A DNA stretch of 64,000 bases, from the NCBI RefSeq assembly GCF_048269565.1, contig NZ_JBLXIK010000005.1, positions 1-64,000 of the forward strand. Direction: 5' to 3'. This DNA comes from Maricaulis sp048269565. GTDB lineage: Bacteria; Pseudomonadota; Alphaproteobacteria; Caulobacterales; Maricaulaceae. Under the pieces are notes generated by a model. That model was not told where the DNA came from, searched no databases, and worked only from the letters and a program-made list of their open reading frames with translations. The position numbers and the translations under genes were made by a program. Numbering within the stretch: the stretch's first letter is position 1; each line of letters starts with the position of its first letter. This document shows positions 15,763-24,666 of this stretch, one piece after another.

Positions 15763-17871
15763 ATGACACGCCTGCTGCAAGTCATCTTCGTGCTGATCGT
15801 TCTCGTCATCGGCGCAGCGATCATTCTGCCCTTCGTCATCCCGGCCTCGGTCTATCGCGAGCGCGTTCAGCTGGCGGCGAGCGAGGCCCTGCATCGCGAC
15901 ATCACCCTGGACGGCGAGCTGCATCTCAGCCTGCTGCCACGGATCGAGGTTCGCGCCAGCACGGTCTCAATCGCCAATGCCGAGGGTTTCGGTGATGCGC
16001 CACTGGCGGAAATGGGCGAGATGCGGGTTGCGGTGAAATTACAACCCCTGCTCCAGCGCCGGATCGAGATCGCCGAATTCGTGCTGATCGACCCGACCAT
16101 CCGCCTGCAACAACGCGGCACGCGCAATAACTGGACGCTGACCGAGGCACCGGCACCCGCACCAGCCAGTTCGGACGGCTTCCGCCGCCCCGGTGCCCTG
16201 CCCCTGGAAGCCAGCTTCGGCGATGTCCGGATCGAGAATGGCTATATCAGCTATAGCGATGGCAGCGAGAGCCACGACATTTCGGGCCTCAATCTCGTAA
16301 CCAGCATGCCGTCACTGGACGGGCCTATCCAGCTTGACGGCTCGCTCAATGCCGATGGCGAGCGTATCGTCTTCAGCACCCGCATCGCCTCGCTGCGCGA
16401 TTTCTTCGAAGGCCGGCAGACCGGGCTTCTGGTCGATCTCGGCGGCAATCTGGTCACTGCACATTTCGACGGCCATTTCCGTGAGTCCTCCGACCTGTCT
16501 ATGGAAGGTGGCTTCAGCACGACGGTGCCATCGATCCGCAATCTGGCCGCCTTCGCCGGCGTCGACATGCCCGCAGGCGACAGCCTGCGCCGCTTCAGCG
16601 CCTCGGGCCAGATCGCCGGAGACCCGCAACACATTGCCCTGACCGCCGATGCCATCCGGCTCGATGACGTGTCCGGGTCCGGCAATGTAGCGATAAATCT
16701 CGACGCGGCACGCCCGGCGCTGAGCGGCGCGCTCACACTTGCGACCGTTGATGTGACCCCGTTCCTGCCGGAAACTCCGGCCGAGACGCCGGCCAATGCA
16801 GCCGGCCTCCAGCCCTGGAGCGAGGCCCCGTTCGATTTCGCCGGACTTGGCCTGGTTGATGCCGATCTGCGTCTGACCGTGGGTCTGCTCAAATTCCGCG
16901 ATATCGAGGTCAGCGATGCCAGCCTGCGCCTGCAACTGGTCAACAGCCGGATGGAAGCGAATCTGACGCAAATCTCGCTGTATGAGGGCAGTGGCTCGGC
17001 CTCGGTCGTGGTCAATGCCCGCCGTTCAACGCCGAGTTATTCATTGCGTGCCGACCTGAGCGGGCTCGACGCCCAGCCCTTCCTTGACGCCGTCGCCGGT
17101 TTTGACCGCCTGCGCGGGACCGGGGCTGTGGACTTCGCCTTCAATGCCTCGGGCCGGAGCCAGGCTGCGATCATGCAGAGTCTCGCCGGAAGCGGCGAGT
17201 TCAGCTTCGCCGAGGGCGCGATCACCGGGATCAATATCGCCCAGACCATTCGCAATGTGAGCAGCTTCCTGTCGGGCAGCAGCAATGCCACCTCCACCGA
17301 TTCGGAAACGCCGGCCGCGACGGGCGAGAGCGCTGAAACCGACTTCTCGGCACTGACCGGCACCTTCACCGCCACAGCTGGCCGATTGAGCAATCAGGAC
17401 CTCTTGCTGCTCAGCCCCCTGCTGCGCGTTACCGGCTCCGGCTGGGCCAATCTGCCTGACCAGACGATCGATTACCGGCTGCAGCCACGCGCCGTCGCCT
17501 CGATCCAGGGCCAGGGCGGTGATCGCGACCTGCAGGGCATCACCGTGCCGGTGCGGATTCGCGGCACCTTCAACAATGTCTCGGTCGGCGTCGATACAGA
17601 AGCGGTCGGCCAGGCCCTGCTGACCGGTGCGATCAGCAATGCACTGGGCGGCTCATCAGGCGAGGCCTCGTCCCCGGAGGATGCGATCCGCAATACTCTG
17701 CTGAACGCGCTGGGTGTCGAAACCGATACCGGCTCCGGCACGGATCCCGACGCGCCGGCAACCGCTGAGGACCCAGCGGAGCAATTGCTGCGCAGCCTGT
17801 TCGATCGCGGACGTCAGACCCGGGATCCGGAGCCGGACGATGGCAGCGATGACGGAAATGACGGGCGGTAG
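15763..17871 (+). CDS. AsmA-family protein
   Basis: A 702-residue envelope protein of the AsmA family, members of which are thought to help move phospholipids between the inner and outer membranes. One N-terminal membrane helix (LLQVIFVLIVLVIGAAIILP) is followed by the family's N-domain (VQLAASEALHRDITLDGELH, SLLPRIEVRASTVSIAN) and the C-terminal AsmA_2 part (GTGAVDFAFNASGRS, EFSFAEGAITGINIAQTIRN, LLRVTGSGWANLPDQTIDYRL). The last 60 residues are Asp/Pro-rich and probably disordered. It shares an intergenic region with the divergent M48 gene; both products act on the outer envelope. The call is firm at family level. Confidence 0.9.
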   Translation: MTRLLQVIFVLIVLVIGAAIILPFVIPASVYRERVQLAASEALHRDITLDGELHLSLLPRIEVRASTVSIANAEGFGDAPLAEMGEMRVAVKLQPLLQRRIEIAEFVLIDPTIRLQQRGTRNNWTLTEAPAPAPASSDGFRRPGALPLEASFGDVRIENGYISYSDGSESHDISGLNLVTSMPSLDGPIQLDGSLNADGERIVFSTRIASLRDFFEGRQTGLLVDLGGNLVTAHFDGHFRESSDLSMEGGFSTTVPSIRNLAAFAGVDMPAGDSLRRFSASGQIAGDPQHIALTADAIRLDDVSGSGNVAINLDAARPALSGALTLATVDVTPFLPETPAETPANAAGLQPWSEAPFDFAGLGLVDADLRLTVGLLKFRDIEVSDASLRLQLVNSRMEANLTQISLYEGSGSASVVVNARRSTPSYSLRADLSGLDAQPFLDAVAGFDRLRGTGAVDFAFNASGRSQAAIMQSLAGSGEFSFAEGAITGINIAQTIRNVSSFLSGSSNATSTDSETPAATGESAETDFSALTGTFTATAGRLSNQDLLLLSPLLRVTGSGWANLPDQTIDYRLQPRAVASIQGQGGDRDLQGITVPVRIRGTFNNVSVGVDTEAVGQALLTGAISNALGGSSGEASSPEDAIRNTLLNALGVETDTGSGTDPDAPATAEDPAEQLLRSLFDRGRQTRDPEPDDGSDDGNDGR

Positions 17872-17878
17872 CAGGGTG

Positions 17879-17906
17879 CGCGGGCGGTGCATCGGCGCCG
17901 CCCGCG
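17879..17906 (+). terminator. GC-rich hairpin after the AsmA gene
   Basis: CGCGGGCGG pairs with CCGCCCGCG across a 10-base loop, eight bases after the stop at 17871. It lacks a T-run, so termination is possible but unproven. Confidence 0.4.
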
Positions 17907-18029
17907 TCACCCGACCATGCGGCCTGCGCCCCTGAACCCCAAATGAATCGCCCGGTGAAACGGGGTTCAGCTTCCCTGCGGCAAGCTTCTCGCAGTACAC
18001 TTGTCATTCCTATCCGACGGAGACCAACG

Positions 18030-19274
18030 ATGACGATACGTTACCGACTGGCTGCCATGGCCGCCCTCGTGCTTGCAGGCACGGCTGGCGCCGCGAGCGC
18101 CCAGGAAATTATTCTCTACGATCAGCCGAATTTCCAGGGCCAGAGCCTGACCATCAATCGCGCGGTCAGCGACCTGTCCGCAATGCGTTTCAATGACCGC
18201 ACCAGCTCCATCCGCATCGTCTCGGGGCAATGGGAATTGTGCGTCGACTCCAATTATAATGGTGGCTGCTTCACCTATACGGGCAATGAAGCCGGTCTGG
18301 GCCGCTACGACAATATCTATACCGCGTTGCGTCCGGTCGCGGTGCAATCCGGGCATGGCGGCCGGCCGGGCGGCAATAGCCTGACCCTCTATTCCGGCCC
18401 CAACTTCACAGGCCGCGCGGTCGTGCTCAACGAAGCCCAGGCCGATCTTTCACGCCTTGGTTTCAACGACGCCACACAGTCGATCCGCCACAGCGGCCGC
18501 AGTAGCTGGCGCATCTGTGACGACGCCAATTACGGCGCCCCCTGCATGCAGGTCGATGGCGACCTCCCCACGATCCGCGGCGGCCTGGCCGGCCGGATCT
18601 CGTCGGCCGCGCCTGACTATAACGGCTATCCAGGCGGCTCAGGCGGTAGTTACGGACCGCAGCCACGAAACGGGGTCTGGCTGTTTGATGGCCAGAACTT
18701 CACCGGCCAGCGCGTCGACATCCAGCAGAGCAATCCTGATCTCGACCGGATCGGTTTCAATGACCGCGCCGACAGTCTCGCCGTTGCCCGCGGCGAAACC
18801 TGGCAGGCGTGCGAGCATGCCGACTATCGCGGTCGCTGCGAGTATTTCGAAGGCGACAGTGTCGAGGACCTGACGCGCTACTATCTGCGCAACACGATTT
18901 CCTCGCTGCGCCGGGTCGATGGCACCTATGGCCAGCCGGGCAGCGGCTATCCTGGCCCGGGCGGCGGCGCCGGCTATCCCGGACCAGGCGGTGACCGCGG
19001 CATGAATGTGCGCGGCGGCATCCGCGGTGTTGACGCGGCATTCTTCGCGCGTCCGGAAGTGAACGGCATGGGCGTCGATCACTGCCTCGGCGCCGGTGGC
19101 CGCTTTTGTGACGAGGAAGTGGCGCGGCGGGTCTGCCGGTCTGCCGGCTATAGCCGCGCTGCCCACTTCTCGGTTGACCGCTATTCCCGCGCCCGCACCT
19201 GGTATATCGGTGCCGGCCAGGAATGCCGGGACGGCCAGTGTGCGCCGCTGGTCGACCTGCTCTGCACTGACTGA
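18030..19274 (+). CDS. Secreted protein with three beta/gamma-crystallin-type modules
   Basis: A 414-residue exported protein. After a signal peptide (to about residue 24, ...AGAASAQ) come three modules at about 25-105, 115-190 and 213-300, each of the form LYDQPNFQG, RFNDRTSSIR, then a cysteine-bounded CVDSNYNGGCF-like loop. The first carries NDRTSS, matching the N/D-N/D-x-x-S/T-S calcium motif of beta/gamma-crystallins; the others are less complete (NDATQS, NDRADS). Gly/Pro-rich linkers (YPGGSGGSYGPQP, GQPGSGYPGPGGG) separate the modules. The C-terminal 90 residues are Cys-rich (CLGAGGRFCDEEVARRVC) and unassigned. It could be a calcium-stabilised envelope or surface protein. A good terminator follows. 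Confidence 0.85.
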   Translation: MTIRYRLAAMAALVLAGTAGAASAQEIILYDQPNFQGQSLTINRAVSDLSAMRFNDRTSSIRIVSGQWELCVDSNYNGGCFTYTGNEAGLGRYDNIYTALRPVAVQSGHGGRPGGNSLTLYSGPNFTGRAVVLNEAQADLSRLGFNDATQSIRHSGRSSWRICDDANYGAPCMQVDGDLPTIRGGLAGRISSAAPDYNGYPGGSGGSYGPQPRNGVWLFDGQNFTGQRVDIQQSNPDLDRIGFNDRADSLAVARGETWQACEHADYRGRCEYFEGDSVEDLTRYYLRNTISSLRRVDGTYGQPGSGYPGPGGGAGYPGPGGDRGMNVRGGIRGVDAAFFARPEVNGMGVDHCLGAGGRFCDEEVARRVCRSAGYSRAAHFSVDRYSRARTWYIGAGQECRDGQCAPLVDLLCTD

Positions 19275-19302
19275 TCCATCCCTGCCAGAGCTGAATTGCG
19301 AC

Positions 19303-19334
19303 AACGCCGTCCCCGTCACCGGGGGCGGCGTTTT
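19303..19334 (+). terminator. Rho-independent terminator after the crystallin-like gene
   Basis: AACGCCGTCCCCG and CGGGGGCGGCGTT form a strong stem closed by a short loop and followed by TTTT, 29 bp past the stop codon. Confidence 0.85.
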
Positions 19335-19431
19335 GCGATCTGGTGCGCGGTGCAAATCAGGCATTTCACCGGCGGGCAATGCGGCGTATATTTGGTTACA
19401 AACGAAACTACTCGCGATCAGGACAACCGCC

Positions 19432-20313
19432 ATGCCCGTCAACGACCCGGTCGTCGCCGAACAGACTCCGGCCGCAGACTTCACGATCGAACAGAAATGG
19501 GATCGCTATACCAGCGAGGAACACGCCATCTGGACGACGTTGTACGAGCGCCAGATGAAGATCCTCGGCGGACGCGCGGTGCCGGAATTCTTCAAGGGTC
19601 TGGAATTGCTCAACCTGAATGAAGGCGGCATTCCCGATTTCCGGCGCGTCAATGAACGTCTGGAGAAGCTCACCGGCTGGACTGTGGTCACCGTGCCCGG
19701 CCTGATCCCTGAGAAGGAGTTCTTCGAGCACCTCGCCAACCGGCGCTTCGTTTCCGGCCGTTTCATACGTGATGGCGAAAAGCTCGACTATCTACCCGAG
19801 CCCGACATCTTCCATGATGTCTTCGGCCATGTGCCACTGCTCAGCCTGCCGGTCTTTGCCGATTATATGGCCGCCTATGGCCGCGGCGGGCTGCGCTCGA
19901 TCGGCTTTGACGCCATCCAGCAGATCACGCGCCTTTACTGGTACACAGTCGAGTTTGGCCTGATCAACACGCCCGAGGGACGGCGCATCTACGGGGCCGG
20001 CATTGTCTCCTCGCGCGCCGAGTCGATCTTCAGTCTCGAGGCCCGTTCGCCCAATCGCATCCATTTCGATATCGAGCGGATCATGCGCACGGACTATCGC
20101 TATGATGATTTCCAGCAGAGCTATTTCGTGATCGACAGTTTCCAGGAGTTGATGGAGGCGACCTATCAGGATTTCGAGTCGATCTATCAACGCCTGCGTG
20201 GCCAGCCGGAACTCAAGCCGACCGAAATTGTCGAAGGTGACAAGGTCTATAGCCGCGGCACCCAGGAATATGCCCTCGCCGGCGGCCTGCTGGGCAAGGC
20301 CAAGGCACTCTAG
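19432..20313 (+). CDS. phhA: Phenylalanine 4-monooxygenase
   Basis: A 293-residue pterin-dependent phenylalanine hydroxylase that converts phenylalanine to tyrosine using O2 and tetrahydrobiopterin. The iron ligands are visible: His128 and His133 in IFHDVFGHVPLL, and Glu174 in LYWYTVEFGL. The conserved segments FFEHLANRRFVSGRFIR and KLDYLPEPDIFHD also match. Length is that of the monomeric bacterial enzymes without the regulatory ACT domain. A TTTG-N4-CAAA palindrome (19391-19402) lies 30 bp before the ATG and could be a regulator site. The 3' end overlaps the convergent receiver gene by 4 bp. Confidence 0.95.
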   Translation: MPVNDPVVAEQTPAADFTIEQKWDRYTSEEHAIWTTLYERQMKILGGRAVPEFFKGLELLNLNEGGIPDFRRVNERLEKLTGWTVVTVPGLIPEKEFFEHLANRRFVSGRFIRDGEKLDYLPEPDIFHDVFGHVPLLSLPVFADYMAAYGRGGLRSIGFDAIQQITRLYWYTVEFGLINTPEGRRIYGAGIVSSRAESIFSLEARSPNRIHFDIERIMRTDYRYDDFQQSYFVIDSFQELMEATYQDFESIYQRLRGQPELKPTEIVEGDKVYSRGTQEYALAGGLLGKAKAL

Positions 20314-20735
20314 GCAGGAACTAGCCGGCGACGGCCATCAGCCAGGGTTTCGATCGCAAGCGTCGCATGTCCCGCAATGACGTCCTCCAGCTTGCTGCCG
20401 GAGATCGGTTTGACGATGTAGAAGCTGGCCCCGGCCTTACGGCAGGCTGCGTCCGTATCCGGGTTTTGCGCCCCGGAATAAACACCGATCACCGCTTCGG
20501 GAATGCCCGTGGCAATCCGGCGAATGAAGTCGATGGCATCAGCGCCCGACAAGCCGATATCGGTCAGCACAATCACCGGACCGCCAGGATGAGCCGACAA
20601 GTGCCCGAGCGCGTCGTCCGGCCGGGTGAAACAGTGAATGTCGAGATCAAAGCCGGCATCCTCGAGATCGGTCCGGAACAGGAAATGCTCATCGGGATCA
20701 TCATCAAGCAATATGAATGGAATCACCTGGCTCAC
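20310..20735 (-). CDS. Response regulator, receiver domain only
   Basis: A 141-residue single-domain receiver. The acidic pocket (ILLDDDPDE), phosphoacceptor Asp59 in VIVLTDIGLSGADA and Lys109 in YIVKPISG are intact. Tyr/Ser-Gly (GVYSGAQ) occupies the switch region. No output domain follows. The GTG at 20735 is chosen because GGGGAG lies five bases upstream; a GTG at 20741 is also in frame. No kinase lies nearby. It is convergent with phhA and separated from astB by about 90 bp on the same strand. Confidence 0.88.
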   Translation of the reverse strand: MSQVIPFILLDDDPDEHFLFRTDLEDAGFDLDIHCFTRPDDALGHLSAHPGGPVIVLTDIGLSGADAIDFIRRIATGIPEAVIGVYSGAQNPDTDAACRKAGASFYIVKPISGSKLEDVIAGHATLAIETLADGRRRLVPA

Positions 20736-20822
20736 AAACACTCCCCGTCCCGACCGTGATTGACGCGCCGGGATGACAACCTGATTCGGGGCTGCTGTGC
20801 CTATATCTTTGCGAACAATCGG

Positions 20823-22163
20823 TCAGCCACGCTGGAACGGATAGAAGTCTGCGCCCAGACCGAGCAATGCCGTGAGGGCATCAAGCGCCTCGCGACTCTC
20901 GACCAGCAGGTTCGGATCAGCCAGATCCGCCGGCAACAGGGTGTCGCGATAATGCTTGTTGCCCCAGGCGTTCAGTGCCTCGAACAGGGCCGGTGTCATC
21001 AGCACATTGCCTGACAGAGCGTGTCGTTCGGCGTCGGTCAGCACCACGCGCAGCCGCAGACAGGCGGGGCCGCCGCCATTGCGCATCGATTGCCGCACCG
21101 AAGCGAAACGCACGGCACCGATCGGACCATTGCCCGCGACCAGCCGGTCGCAATAGGCCCGGGTGGCGGCATTCTCGCGCGTCTCTTCGGGCGCCAGCAG
21201 GACAAGCCGATCTTCGCCCGGGATTTGCAGCAATTGCGAATTGAACAGGTAGGAGGTGATGGCATCGTCCAGCGAGACCTCGCTGGCCGGCACTTCCACG
21301 AAGGCCGGCTCAAACAGCCCCTCGGCGGCCTGCCGGATCGCGGCAAGGGCGCCGTCGCGATCCTCGAAAGCCTGCTCGTGATAGAACAGGCAGGTCCCGG
21401 TCCCGACGCAAACCACATCGTTATGGAAAGCGCCGGCCTCGATGGCAGTGCGTGCCTGTTGCACCAGCACGGTGCGGGCCGGGTCGAGGCGGTGACGGCG
21501 GGCGATCGCCTCGCAGGACTGGCGCGTCTGGCGCGCCGGGAAGCGGCCGTCATAACTCGTCGCGGCATCACGGCCCCAGACCAGCAATTCAACCCCGGCA
21601 GCGCCATGGTTTTCGCACAGGCGGACATGATTGGCCGCGCCTTCGTCAGCGAAGTCCGACTGGTAGGGCAAGGGGTCGTGGACGCAGAAGCGCTCGCTGT
21701 CAGCGAAAATTCGCGCCAGGGCGCGGCGCGTCTGCGGCGCCTCGATGGCGCGGTGGCCTGTGGTCATCAGATTGGCCGGCGAGAAATGCACGCGTCCATC
21801 GCCGCTGTCGGCCGAGGGGGAGACCATGGCGGCATTGGCCGCCCACATCGCCGAGGCCGAGCTCGCCCGGCGCAGCAGATGCGGTGCCTCGCGCCCGACC
21901 TGTTCGATGATCGCGGCATCGCTGCCGGAGAAGCCGAGCGTCTTCAGGAGCGGCAGGAAGGGCCGTTCATGCGGCGGCATCACACCCTGGACCAGACCGA
22001 GATCGGCCAGCGCCTTCATCTTGGCGATGCCCTCCAGCACTGCTTCACGCGGCGAAGAGGCCAGCCCCTCGCTACGGGCGCTGGCGAGATTGCCCTCGGA
22101 CAGGCCGCCATAATTGTGCGTCGGCCCGACAAGCCCGTCGAAATTGGCTTCAATCGCAGTCAT
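20823..22163 (-). CDS. astB: N-succinylarginine dihydrolase
   Basis: A 446-residue enzyme of arginine catabolism that hydrolyses N2-succinylarginine to N2-succinylornithine, CO2 and ammonia. It opens with the hallmark ANFDGLVGPTHNYGGLSEGN and has VMPPHERPFLP, FTPANL-type HFSPANLMTTGHRAIEAP, VWGRDA and the C-terminal NGGGPACLRLRV, which contains the catalytic cysteine. Length agrees with the family. It is the last gene of an operon running M20 hydrolase-astA-astD-astB, with 20 bp between it and astD. astC (aminotransferase) and astE are not in the window. Confidence 0.95.
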   Translation of the reverse strand: MTAIEANFDGLVGPTHNYGGLSEGNLASARSEGLASSPREAVLEGIAKMKALADLGLVQGVMPPHERPFLPLLKTLGFSGSDAAIIEQVGREAPHLLRRASSASAMWAANAAMVSPSADSGDGRVHFSPANLMTTGHRAIEAPQTRRALARIFADSERFCVHDPLPYQSDFADEGAANHVRLCENHGAAGVELLVWGRDAATSYDGRFPARQTRQSCEAIARRHRLDPARTVLVQQARTAIEAGAFHNDVVCVGTGTCLFYHEQAFEDRDGALAAIRQAAEGLFEPAFVEVPASEVSLDDAITSYLFNSQLLQIPGEDRLVLLAPEETRENAATRAYCDRLVAGNGPIGAVRFASVRQSMRNGGGPACLRLRVVLTDAERHALSGNVLMTPALFEALNAWGNKHYRDTLLPADLADPNLLVESREALDALTALLGLGADFYPFQRG

Positions 22164-22183
22164 GGCCAAGGCCCCTTCTGACG

Positions 22184-23629
22184 TCAGTCGACGCCCTTGA
22201 TCGCCATGAACTCCGGCTCCGGTGCGGCCTGGGTCGCGACCGGGAAGGCGCAATAATCGGCGGCGTAATAGGCGCTCGGACGCAGATTGCCCGACTGGCC
22301 CGGTCCGCCGAACGGCATGTTGGAGGCCGCGCCGCAGGTCGGCCGGTTCCAGTTGACGATGCCGGCGCGGCTCTCAACCCAGAAACGCTCCCACAGATCG
22401 CGGCTGTCAGACACCAGGCCTGCGGAGAGGCCATAGGCGGTATTGTTGGCCGCCAGCACAGCATCCTCGAAGCTGGCCACACGCGTCACCTGGAGCATGG
22501 GGCCGAACACTTCCTCGTCAGGCACGTCGATGCCGGTGACATCAAGCAGGCCGGGGCGCAGGAAGGCATCGCCAAGGGCGGTGCGCTCGATCTTGCGCAA
22601 CGGCTTGGCGCCCAGCGCGATCAGCGCCTGCTGGGCATCGAGCACGCCCTGGGCGGCACGGGCGGAGACCAGCGGGCCGATGAAAGGCTGAACCGCGTCA
22701 TTCCATTTGCCGATCGTCAGCCGGTCGGCGAAATCGACGATGGCGGCGATGACGGCATCGCCGTGCTCACCACGCGGCACGATCAGGCGGCGGGCACAGG
22801 AGCAACGCTGGCCAGCGGTGATGAAAGCGGAATGCACGGCGATGCTGGCGGCGGTGCGGGCATCGGCCGCATCCCAGATCACCAGCGGATTATTGCCGCC
22901 CATCTCAAGCGCCAGCTGGATGCCGGTGCGGCCGGCGAATTTCTCGTGGATGAACTTGCCCGTGCCCCAGGAGCCGGTGAACAAGACGCCGTCGAGTTCG
23001 GCATTGTCCAGCGCCGCGGCGCCGGTTTCACGCGCGCCCTGGACCATGTTCAGCACCCCGGCCGGCAGGCCGGCGGCGTCCCAGGCGCGGACCATGGCCT
23101 CACCCACTGCGGGCGTGATCTCAGACGGTTTGAACACGATGGTATTGCCGGCGATCAGGGCGGGGATGATATGGCCATTGGGCAGATGGCCGGGGAAATT
23201 ATACGGCCCGAGCACAAACATCACACCGAGCGGCTTGTGGGCCATGCGGGCAAAGCCGAAAGCGGTGTCGGCTTCATAGCCGCCGGTCCGGTCGGCATGG
23301 GCGGCGATCGAGATATCGACCTTGCCCATCATGGCGCCGACTTCACCGGCGGTTTCCCACAGGGGCTTGCCGGTTTCACGGGCGATCAGATCGGCAAGCT
23401 CGTCCTTGCGGCTCTCCAGCTCGGCCTTGTAGCGCTGGACCGCTTCAATCCGCTCCGACAGTGCGGCCCGGCCCCAGGCCGGGAAGGCCGCGCGTGCGGC
23501 GGCGAAGGCCTCGGAGACCTCGGCGGCACTGGCGGCAGCGCCCTTCCAGACCAGGCTTTCGTCGGCCGGATTGGTCGAGGTGAAGGCGGCGCCCTGGCCG
23601 TCGCTCCAGTTTCCATTGATGAAATTCAT
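22184..23629 (-). CDS. astD: N-succinylglutamate 5-semialdehyde dehydrogenase
   Basis: A 481-residue NAD-dependent aldehyde dehydrogenase, the fourth step of the arginine succinyltransferase pathway. Catalytic Glu is in LALEMGGNNP, catalytic Cys in TAGQRCSCARR, and the cofactor-binding stretch FTGSWGTGK is present. The C-terminal motif NRPTCGAASNMPFGGPGQSGN is typical of AstD. Placement between astA and astB supports the specific assignment over other aldehyde dehydrogenases. It starts 4 bp after the end of astA, consistent with translational coupling. Confidence 0.95.
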   Translation of the reverse strand: MNFINGNWSDGQGAAFTSTNPADESLVWKGAAASAAEVSEAFAAARAAFPAWGRAALSERIEAVQRYKAELESRKDELADLIARETGKPLWETAGEVGAMMGKVDISIAAHADRTGGYEADTAFGFARMAHKPLGVMFVLGPYNFPGHLPNGHIIPALIAGNTIVFKPSEITPAVGEAMVRAWDAAGLPAGVLNMVQGARETGAAALDNAELDGVLFTGSWGTGKFIHEKFAGRTGIQLALEMGGNNPLVIWDAADARTAASIAVHSAFITAGQRCSCARRLIVPRGEHGDAVIAAIVDFADRLTIGKWNDAVQPFIGPLVSARAAQGVLDAQQALIALGAKPLRKIERTALGDAFLRPGLLDVTGIDVPDEEVFGPMLQVTRVASFEDAVLAANNTAYGLSAGLVSDSRDLWERFWVESRAGIVNWNRPTCGAASNMPFGGPGQSGNLRPSAYYAADYCAFPVATQAAPEPEFMAIKGVD

Positions 23630-23633
23630 GATT

Positions 23634-24650
23634 CTACCTCTGCCGGCGCCAGAAACGGGCGCGCTCTCCGTCTCGCAAATCCATTGCCTGCATCACCTCA
23701 TAAGAGATGCCCAGCACGTCGCCATCATCGACGGCCTCGACCGGACAGGTGCGAAAATCCTCCAGCCGGTCGGTCGACAATATGCCCTCGACGCCGCCGG
23801 CCGTAGTCGCGGCGCGCACGGTCACCACACGGCTCTCGCGCAGGGTGCGGATATTCTCCGTCCAGGTCGAGACCAGCGGGCCCCCATCGAAAATGTCGAC
23901 ATACTTGTCGTAGTGAAAGCCTTCCCAACGCAACAGATTCATCGCCCCGGCGCCATCACGATGGGTCTGGCCGATCACCTCGCGCACGGCGGGCGGCAAC
24001 AGATCGACATAGATCAAATGCTGCGGACCGAGATCGAGGATGAACTGGTTGTCGGTCGAGGCGCTCAGACGGTCGGCCTCATCGAAATCCATGTGGAAGA
24101 AGGGCCGCGAGACATGGTCGAAGAAAGGCGAGGAGCCGTCATCGAGCACGACACCGCGCAATTCAGCCAGCACTTTCTCACCAAATCGCTCCGGTGCGGC
24201 GGCCATCAGCAGATAGCGCGACTGGGCCACCAGGCGCCCGGCCCCGCCGCCGCGCCCGGCCTCGGAGACGAACAACGTGCCAACTTCGGTCGAGCCGGCG
24301 AAATCATTGACCAGCAGCATCGCATCCATATCGAAGCGCCGCTGGGCATCGACCGAGTGCTGGGCAATGGTGATGATCTTGAAGTCCCAATAGGGCTTTG
24401 ACACGCCGACCATCGCCTTGACCGCCGAACAGCCGACGATATGGCCGCTTTCGGTGTCTTCCAGCATCAGCTGGTAGGTGTCTTCGGTCTGACCCGCCGC
24501 AGCGGCGTGATAGGCGGCTTCGGACTTTTCCAGCCGCTCTGCCAGCACATCGCGCGACACGGCCAGACTGGTGAAGCCGGTGCCGGCCTCGTCGGCGAGG
24601 CGGCTCAGCGCATCAATATCAGTCGCCTTGGCGGCGCGTACGATCAGCAT
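23634..24650 (-). CDS. astA: Arginine N-succinyltransferase
   Basis: A 338-residue acyltransferase with a GNAT-like fold that transfers succinyl from succinyl-CoA to arginine, opening the AST pathway. Characteristic parts are VRAAKATDIDALSRLADEAG at the N-terminus, VGTLFVSEAGRGGGAGRLVAQSRYL, FFDHVSRPFFHMDFDEADRLSA and the C-terminal VLGISYEVMQAMDLRDGERARFW. Length matches the family. The ATG at 24650 sits 16 bp after the end of the upstream M20 gene, so the four genes read as one operon. Only one astA is present, so this is the homomeric form rather than the paired aruF/aruG of pseudomonads. Confidence 0.94.
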   Translation of the reverse strand: MLIVRAAKATDIDALSRLADEAGTGFTSLAVSRDVLAERLEKSEAAYHAAAAGQTEDTYQLMLEDTESGHIVGCSAVKAMVGVSKPYWDFKIITIAQHSVDAQRRFDMDAMLLVNDFAGSTEVGTLFVSEAGRGGGAGRLVAQSRYLLMAAAPERFGEKVLAELRGVVLDDGSSPFFDHVSRPFFHMDFDEADRLSASTDNQFILDLGPQHLIYVDLLPPAVREVIGQTHRDGAGAMNLLRWEGFHYDKYVDIFDGGPLVSTWTENIRTLRESRVVTVRAATTAGGVEGILSTDRLEDFRTCPVEAVDDGDVLGISYEVMQAMDLRDGERARFWRRQR

Positions 24651-24666
24651 GGTATCCCCCGACCTG

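Noticed and set aside
19391..19402. TTTG-N4-CAAA palindrome before phhA as a firm operator
   Set aside because: It is short and no regulator gene is adjacent, so it is mentioned only in the gene entry.
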